DNA from: Verrucomicrobiia bacterium
Lineage (GTDB): Bacteria > Verrucomicrobiota > Verrucomicrobiia > Limisphaerales > UBA11358
DNA length: 53,957 bases
Assembly: GCA_031290985.1 (NCBI GenBank)
Contig: JARLJW010000070.1
Coordinates: forward strand, 1-53,957
Reading direction: 5' to 3'
Positions 15,696 to 24,415 of this stretch are shown in pieces. The translations under genes and the position numbers were made by a program. Position 1 is the stretch's first letter. Each line of letters begins with the position of its first letter. Below the pieces are notes generated by a model. The model had not been told where the DNA came from. It was given only the letters and a program-made list of their open reading frames with translations, and ran no database searches.

Positions 15696-18151
15696 ACTCC
15701 CCGCTCCCGCTGGTGGTTGTGACGGTGCTGATCAAATGGACGCTGCTCCTCGCGCTGGGCTGGACGGCCCACTGGCGGCTCCGGGAAAAACATTCCCGCT
15801 GGCGGCTGATCCTGTGGCGCAGCCTCTTATGTTTTGGCCTGATTTTACCGCTGACAGCGTTCGTTCCACTGCCCGTTTTCCACATTCCTGTCCGCTACGC
15901 CCCGGCACCGGTGCCGGAGCTGCCTGACTTGGTGCTGTCAGCCACCGTGGCCGGCACGCCGATGTCGGCTGGGAACCCAGCCACTGGCCCCGCAGTGAAA
16001 CCGGCCGGGTTAAATGCGGTTCAAAAAATTCCGGCGGCCACACCGGCTCCGCAGATCGCCAAAAAAATCCCGTGGGCAAACCTGCTGCTCCTGCTCTGGG
16101 GTTTGGGGGCGGCGTTCGCCGGGGCCCGGCTGGTCCGGTTGCAATGGCGACTGGCGCGCATCCGGCAGGCATCCCGTGCGGTTGATTTTCTGCTTCAAAA
16201 CCAAATGCAGAACATCCAGGCGAGATTGGGAATGAAGCGGAAGATCACCGTGCGCGTCTCGGATGCGGTGATGTCGCCTTTTGCCTGCGGCCTGCGGCAA
16301 CCGGTCATCCTGTTGCCGGAAAAACTGGTGCAGGAACTGCCGCCCGATGAAATTTCCGCGTTGCTGGCGCATGAGCTGGCGCACTTCCAGCAGCACGACC
16401 TGTTCTGGTGCGTGGGCTGGCGCTGGGTGCAGACGTTGTGCTGGTTTCATCCGCTGGTCTGGAAAATTCCCGCCGCGCATAATCTCGCCTGCGAACAGGA
16501 GGCGGACCGGATTGCCTCCTCGCAACTGGGGAACGACGCCGCCTATCCGCAATTGCTGGCCCGGCTGGCCTTGCGGGTGCTGGCGCTGCCGGCGGTGGAA
16601 ACGCAACTCGTCGTAAACGGGAGTTCGCAGATCGCGCAACGGCTGATGCATCTAAAAAATGATGCGCCCGACGCGTGGAAACGGCGGCATTCCGTGGCGG
16701 GATTTGCCTTGGCGGGCCTGCTGTTTGTGCTGGCAACGGGGTGTGAATTATCCAAAAACAATCCGGCGACGGCAAATTTTCCTTCGACGATGGAATACAA
16801 ACAGGTGCTGGTGGTGGTGCAGGATAAGGATGGCAGGCCGCTCGCGGGTGCGACCATCAAACCGTTTGGCTACCGGGTGCAGGGCGTGCGGCAGGTGGAT
16901 GGTCACGGTTGGGATACCAACCGGTTTGGCCCGGTGGTAAAAGCAACCACCGATGACGAAGGCCGGGCGTGGATAAAATATCCCGTGGTGGCGATCCCGG
17001 AAGAAAAATTGCTGACGGGACAACTGACGTTCACCGTGAGCCATCCCGAATATTGTTCCGAGGTCAATCAAGGCTACCCGGTGGATGGCAGTGGCAAACC
17101 AATCCATCTGGTCAAAGGGATCGTGCTGGAAGTGACGGGCTATTACGGCAAGGACCGGCAACCGGTGACCGAGTTCGTTCCCACCCTGGGCCAGGACGGG
17201 GCGGGCAAGGACGACTGGCAAACCAATGAAAACGGCGTCTATAATTTTCGGCAACTGGCTGCGGGCGGACATCTGGTTCAACTCATGGGCCGGCTTCCGG
17301 CGGGAGAAATCGTATACAGCGATTCCATTGTATTCACAGCGGAGCCGGGTAAAACAAATCACTTCGACTTGGAAATGAGTCCGGGCATCCGGATCGAAGG
17401 GCGGCTGGACGACAACGTGCCGCGGCCGGTGAAGAACGGCCGGGTGCTGATCGCGGTGCGTCCGCGCCAGATACCCGCGTATCTGGTGCCGGAAGACTGG
17501 AGTGAAATGTGGACCCGGTTCGGATATTTCCGGTTCTGGCATACATACCGCCCGGTCGCGGAGGATGGAACGTTTGTGTTTGAATCGGTGCCGCCCGGTG
17601 AAGTGGATGTGATCGTGCACGGGGATGGCTTTGCTTCCAAGAGCATCGGGCAAGTTCGAAATCGCATCAACGGGCAACTTTCGGGCAACGGTCCAAAAAT
17701 CGGCATTCCGCAACCGTTTCCGCTGACCGCGCCGGTGACAAAAGTTGAGATCATCACGGAACCGACGGCCACGTTGGAACTCACGGCGAAGACCAAGTCA
17801 GGGCAGCCGATTGAAGGTGCGACGGTTTACCTCAACCCGAATGTCCTGCGGATCGGCGGCATTTTTGGGTGGATGCGGGATTCAAGCGAAAAGCCGTTCC
17901 GGACTCTGGAGCCTTTGCCGGACGTGCCTTATTCAGGCAAAACGGACAGCGCCGGGAAAGTGGTCATCAAAAATATTCCGGCGGAGGATCGTGGCCTGGA
18001 GATAGATCATCCCGCCTATGTGATCCCGCTGCAACAACCGCACGGACTGCCAAACCGGAGGGTGCGCACCGATTTTGCGCCGGGCATTACCAATGTCATG
18101 ACCGTGACGATGCAACTCAAGGGCAGGGATTTCATCGGGATGGCGAAGTAG
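15692..18151 (+). CDS. BlaR1/MecR1-like M56 metallopeptidase with an alternative sensor domain
   Basis: An 819-residue membrane protease. N-terminal membrane helices precede a cytoplasmic M56 domain: HELAH (zinc ligands His227 and His231, catalytic Glu228), then CEQEADRIA supplying the third ligand. A further hydrophobic segment ends VLATGCELS at about 345-353. The remaining ~460 residues replace the penicillin-binding sensor of BlaR1 with repeated beta-rich segments of the carboxypeptidase-regulatory type (e.g. VVVQDKDGRPLAGATIKPFG). Such a protein probably cleaves the BlaI-like repressor after sensing a periplasmic signal. The signal is unlikely to be a beta-lactam, since no penicillin-binding motifs are seen. 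Start ATG 15692 overlaps the repressor stop by 4 bp. Confidence 0.85.
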   Translation: MNSPLPLVVVTVLIKWTLLLALGWTAHWRLREKHSRWRLILWRSLLCFGLILPLTAFVPLPVFHIPVRYAPAPVPELPDLVLSATVAGTPMSAGNPATGPAVKPAGLNAVQKIPAATPAPQIAKKIPWANLLLLLWGLGAAFAGARLVRLQWRLARIRQASRAVDFLLQNQMQNIQARLGMKRKITVRVSDAVMSPFACGLRQPVILLPEKLVQELPPDEISALLAHELAHFQQHDLFWCVGWRWVQTLCWFHPLVWKIPAAHNLACEQEADRIASSQLGNDAAYPQLLARLALRVLALPAVETQLVVNGSSQIAQRLMHLKNDAPDAWKRRHSVAGFALAGLLFVLATGCELSKNNPATANFPSTMEYKQVLVVVQDKDGRPLAGATIKPFGYRVQGVRQVDGHGWDTNRFGPVVKATTDDEGRAWIKYPVVAIPEEKLLTGQLTFTVSHPEYCSEVNQGYPVDGSGKPIHLVKGIVLEVTGYYGKDRQPVTEFVPTLGQDGAGKDDWQTNENGVYNFRQLAAGGHLVQLMGRLPAGEIVYSDSIVFTAEPGKTNHFDLEMSPGIRIEGRLDDNVPRPVKNGRVLIAVRPRQIPAYLVPEDWSEMWTRFGYFRFWHTYRPVAEDGTFVFESVPPGEVDVIVHGDGFASKSIGQVRNRINGQLSGNGPKIGIPQPFPLTAPVTKVEIITEPTATLELTAKTKSGQPIEGATVYLNPNVLRIGGIFGWMRDSSEKPFRTLEPLPDVPYSGKTDSAGKVVIKNIPAEDRGLEIDHPAYVIPLQQPHGLPNRRVRTDFAPGITNVMTVTMQLKGRDFIGMAK

Positions 18152-18160
18152 AAATATTTT

Positions 18161-18604
18161 ATGAAACACACATGCTTAAAAATAGCCGGCGGTGCGCTGG
18201 GCCTGCTTCTGTTTACCCTGTCGCCGGCCAGCGGCCAGACCAATGACCTGGCCGGCTTCGCAGGGGATTGGACGAACAAGGATTTTCAAACGCGCGACAT
18301 CACCCGGGTCCAGATCCGGGTGATAGGCGGCCACGTGCGGCTGCACGCCTGGGGCAGATGTCATCCCAAGGAATGTGATGCGGGCGAGGGGATTGCCATC
18401 GTCAAAGGCCAGGGCCTGTCGGCGGCCTGGAAACAGCCGTTTGCCCTCCGGACACTGGAGCTGACACTGCTGGCGGACGGCAGTTTGCAGTTGTCCGAAC
18501 AGACTCATTTCACTGACAACAGCGGCCGGAAGGACTCCAGCTTCACGAACACGCTGGTGAAGGGGTTGGTCCATGACTGGAGCGATCCGGCACCGCCAAA
18601 GTGA
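18161..18604 (+). CDS. Small secreted protein of unknown function
   Basis: A 147-residue protein with a Sec-type signal peptide (MKHTCLKIAGGALGLLLFTLSPASGQ). The mature part starts FAGDWTNKDFQTRDITRVQIRV and contains HAWGRCHPKECDAG. I do not recognise a named function. It begins 9 bp after the M56 gene, so it is probably in the same operon and may be the output or a partner of that sensor. The repeated D/N-W and Cys-rich region suggests a small disulphide-bonded beta domain. Confidence 0.7.
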   Translation: MKHTCLKIAGGALGLLLFTLSPASGQTNDLAGFAGDWTNKDFQTRDITRVQIRVIGGHVRLHAWGRCHPKECDAGEGIAIVKGQGLSAAWKQPFALRTLELTLLADGSLQLSEQTHFTDNSGRKDSSFTNTLVKGLVHDWSDPAPPK

Positions 18605-18654
18605 CCCGTAGCGGAAGGTAACGGAAGTTGTTTGCGCGGAGCCAGGGAGGCGGG

Positions 18655-20088
18655 TCAACCCGTTGCCCGGCGGCGTAATGCCTCCGCGACCCGCGCGACG
18701 ACCGGCGGCCACTGGCCGCGCTGCGTCTGGCGAAACAGGCGCATGGTTGGGTACCACGGCGTGTCGGACCGATCCAGAAACCAGCGCCAGTCGGCGTCGA
18801 ATTGCGTCAGCGTCCATACCGGCATAGCCAGCGCGCCGGCGAGATGCACCACGCTCGTGTCCACGGCGATGACCAGGTCGAGCTGGGCCATGAAGGTGGC
18901 CGTGGCCAGGTAATCGTTCAACGCCGGCGACAAATCCACCAAGGCAGGCAGTGATTGAAAAAAGGGTTTGTCGCGTTCCGGCACGGGCAGTTGCAGGCTG
19001 TAAAACGTGACGCCGGGCGTCTGCAAAATCGGCGCGAACAGTTCCAGCGGCATGGACCGCGAGGCATCATCAGGATGGGCTGCGCTGCCGGCCCAGGCGA
19101 AACCAACTTTCAGATTTCCATTTTTTGCCGGCGGCAGATTGCTGGCGGGCGGCGCCCGCAAGTAAGGCACGCGGCCGGGGATGCTATTTTCAGTGATGCC
19201 CAGAAGTCCGGGCAGGCTCATGAGCGAAGTGAACACGTCAAATGCCGGCACCGGTTCGCCGAAGGCAACGACCTCGCCGGCGCAATCGGAAAGAACAAAA
19301 AGGGATTTCAGCTCCGGCCGGCATTCGAGGATCACGCGCGCGGCGCGTTCGCGGACGGCGGGCACGAACCGCGCGAAATGGATGCCGTCGCCAAACCCCC
19401 GTTCGGCGTGGATGAAAACGGTCTGGCCGGCGACGGATTCGCCGCGCCAGCGCGGCCGGGCAAAGATGCGCGGCCGGTTTTGTTTCCAGGGCGATTCGAA
19501 TTCGCGGAAGCCCTCGCCCAAGCGGCCGGCGGTCAGCAGTAAAATCGCCCGGCCGGTTTTGGCGAGTTCGTAGTCCGGAGAAATTTTGAGCGCGTGGTCG
19601 TAGGCCGCGAGCGACTCGTCGAGCCGGTTGAACTGTTGGAAAATTTTGCCGAGATTGTTCCAGCTCATGAAGTCACGCGGATTTAGTTCCACGGCCTTTT
19701 GAAAGGCGGCCAGGGCGCGTTCGAGTTGGCCCAGCGCGTGTTCGGCAAGCCCGAGATGATAAAAATGATCGCCGTTGCGCGGTTCCAGTTCGGTGGCGCG
19801 GGCAAAACTTTGCCGCGCGCCCGCCCAGTCGCCGAGCCCGCGTTGCGCGCAGCCCACGCCGCTGAAAATATGCGCGGCCGCCGGCTGCAAGGCCGCGGCG
19901 CGCTGCAAATGGTCCGCCGCTTCCGCGTCACGGCCGGCTTTGTGCAGGATCATGCCGAGCAGATACAGCAATTGCGCATCCGCCGGGTTGCCGGGCAGCA
20001 AGAGGCGGCACAACGCCTCCGCCTCCGCGTGGCGGCCTTCGTGGTGGGCCGCGAATGCCAGCTTCAAGGTTTGTTGAAAAGAGTCCAT
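18655..20088 (-). CDS. TPR protein with GT9/GT41-like glycosyltransferase domain
   Basis: A 477-residue protein. Residues 1-200 are tetratricopeptide repeats (about five), for example ALKISPDYELAKTGRAILLL. From about 220 it looks like the retaining GT-B fold of GT9-type and OGT-like enzymes, with VGFAWAGSAAHPDDASRSMPLELFAPIL and the conserved nucleotide-sugar segment DLVIAVDTSVVHLAGALAMPVW. Such proteins are predicted to glycosylate proteins or surface structures. The start chosen is ATG 20088, where TPR-like sequence begins. It is transcribed in the same direction as the sigma factor/kinase pair upstream but is separated from it by about 115 bp. The acceptor is unknown. Confidence 0.8.
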   Translation of the reverse strand: MDSFQQTLKLAFAAHHEGRHAEAEALCRLLLPGNPADAQLLYLLGMILHKAGRDAEAADHLQRAAALQPAAAHIFSGVGCAQRGLGDWAGARQSFARATELEPRNGDHFYHLGLAEHALGQLERALAAFQKAVELNPRDFMSWNNLGKIFQQFNRLDESLAAYDHALKISPDYELAKTGRAILLLTAGRLGEGFREFESPWKQNRPRIFARPRWRGESVAGQTVFIHAERGFGDGIHFARFVPAVRERAARVILECRPELKSLFVLSDCAGEVVAFGEPVPAFDVFTSLMSLPGLLGITENSIPGRVPYLRAPPASNLPPAKNGNLKVGFAWAGSAAHPDDASRSMPLELFAPILQTPGVTFYSLQLPVPERDKPFFQSLPALVDLSPALNDYLATATFMAQLDLVIAVDTSVVHLAGALAMPVWTLTQFDADWRWFLDRSDTPWYPTMRLFRQTQRGQWPPVVARVAEALRRRATG

Positions 20089-20204
20089 CCGGTCTGTGCC
20101 AAAGCATAGGCGCCGCCGCCGGAAACGAAAATCTTTTGTGCGGCACCCGCGAATTAAAAAGCGGGGTGCGAATTGCATGTGCGGACCCGGTGAGTTTTGC
20201 CGGC

Positions 20205-20957
20205 TCAACCGCCGGTGAGCGCGCTGAAGAGGGCCGACATCTCCTCGTCGGCCTGGGCGGGATGGGCGAGGGTCTGGGTGATTTCTTCGCGCAACAATTC
20301 CCGATAGCGCCGGCGCAGGCGGTGGACCGCCACGCGCACGGCCCCTTCCGTCAGGTTCAGCGAGACGGCGGCCCGGGCGTAGGGGATTTCGCTTTTGCCG
20401 ATCATCAGGAATGGTTTCAACTGTTCGTACAAGGCGGCCTTGTCATCGCCGTTTTCAGCGCGCAGGCGGGTGATGACGCGTTCGAGCACGACCATGGCCC
20501 AGGCGCGGTCATAGAGCTTGTCCGGGCTCAACTCGTGGGTGGGATCGATCAGGTAACGCGTATCGGCGTCCCGCCAGTCGAGCGACAGCGGCGCGACCCC
20601 GCCGCCGCGTTTCTGGCGGTTGGCATGATGCCATTCATTGATCATGTAGCGCTTCAAGGCGACGAGGAGGAACGCGCGGAACCGCCCCTTGTCGCTGCTG
20701 ATGCCCTCGAGGTAATTTTTTTCCAGCAGGCGGGTGAAGAAGCCTTGCGTGAGGTCCTCGGCATCCTCGCGGGAATGACCCTGGCGGCGGACGTACGCGT
20801 AAAGCGGATACCAGTAGGTCCGGCACAATTCCTCCAAGGCCATCTCCGCCTGGGGCGAGCCGCCGCGGCCGGCCGTGAGCACGCAGGTCCAGTGCGTGGT
20901 GGCGAAAATGCCGGCGGCGGAAGCGGCGGGTTTCGGGGTTGGATTTTCAGTGCTCAA
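20205..20957 (-). CDS. Sigma-70-family (ECF-like) RNA polymerase sigma factor, FATTHW type
   Basis: A 250-residue relative of the sigma factor at 10.5 kb, with the same FATTHWTCVLTAG start, region 2 segment (LCRTYWYPLYAYVRRQGH; DAEDLTQGFFTRLLEKNY; GRFRAFLLVALKRYM) and a region 4 helix-turn-helix (PYARAAVSLNLTEGAVRVAVHRLRRRYRE). It starts 24 bp after the stop of the zinc-ribbon kinase, so the pair is one operon with the kinase first. In the first pair the sigma factor comes first. No anti-sigma is visible. The two sigma factors have the same length but differ at many positions, so they are diverged paralogues rather than a recent copy. Confidence 0.9.
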   Translation of the reverse strand: MSTENPTPKPAASAAGIFATTHWTCVLTAGRGGSPQAEMALEELCRTYWYPLYAYVRRQGHSREDAEDLTQGFFTRLLEKNYLEGISSDKGRFRAFLLVALKRYMINEWHHANRQKRGGGVAPLSLDWRDADTRYLIDPTHELSPDKLYDRAWAMVVLERVITRLRAENGDDKAALYEQLKPFLMIGKSEIPYARAAVSLNLTEGAVRVAVHRLRRRYRELLREEITQTLAHPAQADEEMSALFSALTGG

Positions 20958-20981
20958 TGCGTGAATCCCGGTTGGCCGCCC

Positions 20982-23687
20982 TTATTGGGCGAGTTCGGAC
21001 AGGGTCTGGTTGCGAAGGTCGTAATCGTTGATGCTCTTGGCGATCTCGATGGCCGGTTTATGCAGGCCGCGTTTGGCCAGCAACAGGGCGACCTCGTGCG
21101 CGGCTTGGTTGCGCCGGGAAAAGTCATACATCTGCGCGATCGCTTTTTTGGCGATCTCGGCTTCGCCCGTCTTGGCGGCATCCAAGGCGATTGCGGCCAG
21201 CGGCTGATCTTTCGCAATCGGATCGTTGATGCTGGAGGCGGCGTCCAGGCGCTCGGCCAAGTTTTCCCGGAGATCCGTGGTGACCGGATCCTCAACCGCG
21301 GGGTCCTGATTGGTGGCCGGTTGAAAGAGCTTGTAGCGGATGCGGGCGGCCGGCGGGTTGCTGGTGAAGCCGGTGATCTGCAGCAGGCCCAGGGAACCAG
21401 CGCGCGTTTTGAATCCATAAATGCAATTCGTCGGGCTATCAAGCCGGCTGGAACCGCCAAATTTTACGGGCACGTTCCGGCCCATGTCATGTAACAAGCC
21501 GGTCAATGAGCCAGGCGTGGCGCTGTCCCAGTCACCCGGTTTCAAGATGACCACGTCACGAGTCATCCCGTAGAAACCGTCGTAGTCACTGACGAAGGCA
21601 AAGTCCATGGCTTCACCATCCAGCCACGCACAGGCGGCGGAATCTTTTTCCGGTCCGCGCGATTGTTGCGCGATGGACGAGGGCAACGATGCCATCTGCC
21701 CAGACATCAGTTTGATGGCCGCGAGATTGGTCAGTGCCTGTTCGGTCACCGGGCCAAACACTGCGGGGGAAACCCATTCGCCGGGCGCGTTCGTTTCATC
21801 CGCCCTGACCGCCGGTGCTGCCCCCTTCTGCATTTGGCGCACGGTCGCGGCCCGGGAAACAGCCTTGCGTCCGGACACATGGTTCACCAGCGTAATTGCG
21901 ACAAACAACACGATCATCAACGCCACCAGCGCGAGGGCGATCTTGGTCGCGGTCGTCCACGTTGTCCCGCCGGCGCGCGGCGGCGGGCTCGGCGGCATTA
22001 CCACCGTGCCGGAGGGTCCGCTGCCGGACGGCGCGGGCGTTTTCCGGCCGAAGACGTCTTCGTAGGCGTAGGTGGTGGCGATCATCGCGACCGGGGCGGC
22101 GATAAAAATTCCGATCCCGCAGCAGATGACGCCCAGCGCACACACCAAGGCCATCACGAGCCAGAGGCCAAAGAATTTCCACCAGTGCCGGGTGACGACC
22201 TTGCGGCTGAGTTCCATGGCCGGCCAGAAATCGAGCTGCTTGTCCGCGACCAGGATGATGGTGAACCACCAGGCCACCATGAGATAGATGCCGGGCAGAA
22301 TGAGGCACACAAAGCCCAGGCCGGCCAGCATCCAGGTGACGAAGCCGGCGAGAAAGAGGTGCAGGAACCGTTGGCTGAAGCCGGAAAAGGCCACCTCGAT
22401 GTTCACCGGTTCACCCCGGATCCGCCGGAGATAGTACAGGGACAATCCGCCCATGAGCGGGCCCCACACGAGCAGGGAAAAGGCCGAGGTAATTTCCGTA
22501 GAATTGTCGCCCGCCGGCCCGTGCCTGAAGGAGGCGCCGCCCAGCGAACTCACGAACCCAAATAACGCAATGAGGAGCGCCGTGACGCCGACGATCGGCC
22601 AAAAATCTTTTTTTACCAGCACCCAACTGCGCCGCAGGCAGCTGCGGATGTTTAGCTCGTAATCCCGCGCCAAGATTTCATCGGCCAGCCTCACGGCATT
22701 GGCCACCGGTGGCGGCGGCGGCGGCGGGGCGGCGCTGCCGGCGATGGTGTCCACCGCCGTCTTCACCTGGCTGGCGTGCTGATAGCGGCGTTCGGGATCC
22801 TTCTCGAGGGCGCGGAGGACGACATCATCGAGGCGCACGTCCACCTCGATCTTGCGGGAGGATGGCGGCCCGAATTTTCCGAGGGGCAGTTCGCCGGTGA
22901 GCATCTCGTAGAAGACCACGCCGAGGGAAAAAATGTCGGCGCGATGATCCACGGTCGTGGGCTTCTCCATTTGTTCCGGTGCCATGTAATGCGGCGTGCC
23001 GACGGCGCCGCCGGTCTGCGTGATGGCCACATCCGGCTGGCTGCTCAAAATCTTGGCGATGCCGAAATCGGCGATCTTCACGCGGCCTTTTTTATCGAGC
23101 AGGATGTTCTCCGGCTTGATGTCACGATGCACGATGCCCTCGTCGTGCGCGAACTGGAGGGCTTCGCAAATCTGCGGGACGATCTGGAGCGCTTCGCGGG
23201 CGGAAAGCTTGCCGGCCTGTTCGAGCTGGCGCAGGTTCAGGCCGTCCACATACTCCATGACGAAGAACGGCAGCCCGTTCACCTGGCCGAATTCATAGAC
23301 GGCCACGATGTTGGGATGGTTCAGGCGGGCGAGCGCGCGGGCTTCGCGGTTGAAGCGCTCGATAAAGCCGGGGCCGCCCGCCGTCTGCGGCGGCAGGATC
23401 TTCAGGGCCACGATGCGATCGAGCCCGCGCTGGCGGGCCTGATAGACCGCGCCCATGCCGCCCTTGCCGATCAGCGCGATGATTTCGAGCTGGGGAAACA
23501 GCCCGGCCAGTTCGCCGACCGTGGGGGGCTGAAAGGGCGGGGTTTCGGGGGGCACGGCCGTATCCGCCGCCGCCCCCTGCTTGAACAGGCAGGCCGGGCA
23601 AAGCCCCGCCAGCACGCCAACCGGCAGCGGCGCACCACATTGGGGGCATTTTTGTTCCATATCCGGATTTGTTGCGCCTTCATTCAT
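20982..23687 (-). CDS. Zinc-ribbon Ser/Thr protein kinase with membrane domain
   Basis: A 901-residue kinase. N-terminal zinc ribbon (CPQCGAPLP...GLCPACL), then a kinase domain at about 65-340 with GKGGMGAVY, VALK, HRDIKPEN, DFG and MAPEQME. After a proline run come five or six membrane helices (VGVTALLIALFGFV, FLHLFLAGFVTWML, CLILPGIYLMVAWW), then another helix and a periplasmic domain ending in charged repeats. A strong ribosome-binding site (AGGAGGT) lies 7 bp before the ATG. It is the first gene of an operon with the sigma factor. Its zinc ribbon and kinase resemble those of the other kinase, but the C-terminal half is unrelated to YfhO. Confidence 0.9.
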   Translation of the reverse strand: MNEGATNPDMEQKCPQCGAPLPVGVLAGLCPACLFKQGAAADTAVPPETPPFQPPTVGELAGLFPQLEIIALIGKGGMGAVYQARQRGLDRIVALKILPPQTAGGPGFIERFNREARALARLNHPNIVAVYEFGQVNGLPFFVMEYVDGLNLRQLEQAGKLSAREALQIVPQICEALQFAHDEGIVHRDIKPENILLDKKGRVKIADFGIAKILSSQPDVAITQTGGAVGTPHYMAPEQMEKPTTVDHRADIFSLGVVFYEMLTGELPLGKFGPPSSRKIEVDVRLDDVVLRALEKDPERRYQHASQVKTAVDTIAGSAAPPPPPPPVANAVRLADEILARDYELNIRSCLRRSWVLVKKDFWPIVGVTALLIALFGFVSSLGGASFRHGPAGDNSTEITSAFSLLVWGPLMGGLSLYYLRRIRGEPVNIEVAFSGFSQRFLHLFLAGFVTWMLAGLGFVCLILPGIYLMVAWWFTIILVADKQLDFWPAMELSRKVVTRHWWKFFGLWLVMALVCALGVICCGIGIFIAAPVAMIATTYAYEDVFGRKTPAPSGSGPSGTVVMPPSPPPRAGGTTWTTATKIALALVALMIVLFVAITLVNHVSGRKAVSRAATVRQMQKGAAPAVRADETNAPGEWVSPAVFGPVTEQALTNLAAIKLMSGQMASLPSSIAQQSRGPEKDSAACAWLDGEAMDFAFVSDYDGFYGMTRDVVILKPGDWDSATPGSLTGLLHDMGRNVPVKFGGSSRLDSPTNCIYGFKTRAGSLGLLQITGFTSNPPAARIRYKLFQPATNQDPAVEDPVTTDLRENLAERLDAASSINDPIAKDQPLAAIALDAAKTGEAEIAKKAIAQMYDFSRRNQAAHEVALLLAKRGLHKPAIEIAKSINDYDLRNQTLSELAQ

Positions 23688-23702
23688 ACACTTACCTCCT
23701 CA

Positions 23703-23726
23703 GTGTTTTCCAGAACTTGTTACAGG
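23703..23726 (-). promoter_or_regulatory. TGTAAC-containing promoter-like site before the second kinase
   Basis: Read on the minus strand, CCTGTAAC (23726-23719) precedes the kinase ATG by about 35 bp, recalling the TGTAACC block found before the first sigma factor and first kinase. The following bases do not match the TTCCATA block, so this may be a related but different promoter. Lower confidence than the other two copies. Confidence 0.3.
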
Positions 23727-23865
23727 AATGAAGGGGGTGAGTCGTTTAGAAATTAAGCTGCAGAGTTAAATGGCTTGGGTGAACGCGGCGGATGATTAAA
23801 AAACCTGCCAAACAGCCACCGGAGAAATTGTTTAAACGGAGCAAGTAACACCAATTTCGGCGGTT

Positions 23866-23880
23866 CGCTGTTTTCGGTGG
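23866..23880 (-). repeat. Short inverted copy of the R1 repeat end
   Basis: CGCTGTTTTCGGTGG matches, in reverse orientation, the last bases of repeat R1 at 24321-24335. The match does not extend convincingly, so this may be a degraded third copy or an end fragment. Confidence 0.35.
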
Positions 23881-24003
23881 AATGAGGTTGTTCACAGAAC
23901 GTTTTGTGTGAGGTGGCAGCACTGGCTGCTGCTTTGAGAAAACTTGTCGGCCAAGCCAAGGCGGGTTGAAAAACGGCCCGGTTTGGTGTTTGCGCCAGGA
24001 GGT

Positions 24004-24110
24004 TGGGAGTGATTTTGAAGGAGAAAGCCCCACCTCTCCCCGGCCCTCTCCCTCGTTGCACGGCGGAGAGGGGGCCAGAGGCGTCGGGTTTAAGAAAGGT
24101 TTCTACATAG
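24004..24110 (+). repeat. Dispersed intergenic repeat R2, copy A
   Basis: This segment, centred on CCTCTCCCCGGCCCTCTCC and GGCGGAGAGGGGG, and ending GGTTTAAGAAAGGTTTCTAC, matches copy B at 28067-28160 in the same direction with few differences. The inner part forms a CCTCTCC/GGAGAGG stem. Lengths differ by a few bases. It lies directly before repeat R1 and before the TetR gene. Confidence 0.75.
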
Positions 24111-24112
24111 TA

Positions 24113-24345
24113 CACTGGCTGCCAGCCTCCTAAGTATTCTGCCGAATGACGCCGTTGATATTTGGCTGGACAAGACGGGTGGAAGATTTAAACTCACATA
24201 CCGCATTGCGGGGCTACAATGCGGTATGTGCTATTTTCTGATTTAATTTAGTTCAACCGATCCACTACTTGCGCTGGGCAGGAACGTTGAGCAAGCTAAT
24301 CCTTTGACCCCTTCGCCCAGCCACCGAAAACAGCGGGGAACCATT
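24113..24345 (+). repeat. Dispersed intergenic repeat R1, copy A
   Basis: About 230 bp that recur, with small gaps and substitutions, in reverse orientation at 34632-34868. Best conserved is GGAACGTTGAGC...CCCCTTCGCCC...CCACCGAAAACAGCGGG, but the match continues to the ACTGGCT end. Copy A contains a perfect 14-bp hairpin (CACATACCGCATTG at 24195-24208 and its complement at 24217-24230, loop of 8). Copy B keeps only part of the stem. It has no open frame of note. Confidence 0.75.
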
Positions 24346-24369
24346 TCGGCATAAAATTTTTAAAAATGC

Positions 24370-24415
24370 TTGACGGTTTCTGGTTTTGGCGGCAACATAC
24401 CAACTAGTCGGTATG
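24370..24415 (+). promoter_or_regulatory. Promoter and operator of the TetR-type gene
   Basis: TTGACG (24370-24375) and CAACAT (24393-24398), separated by 17 bp, form a plausible promoter. A dyad at 24396-24415 (CATACC...GGTATG) overlaps the -10 element and the ATG at 24413. The same operator sequence, longer and perfect, precedes the efflux genes at 25124. This is a textbook autorepression layout. Confidence 0.7.

Noticed and set aside
20055..21494. 479-codon frame on the plus strand
   Set aside because: Antisense to the second sigma factor and the end of the kinase; such long shadows are common in this GC-rich sequence.
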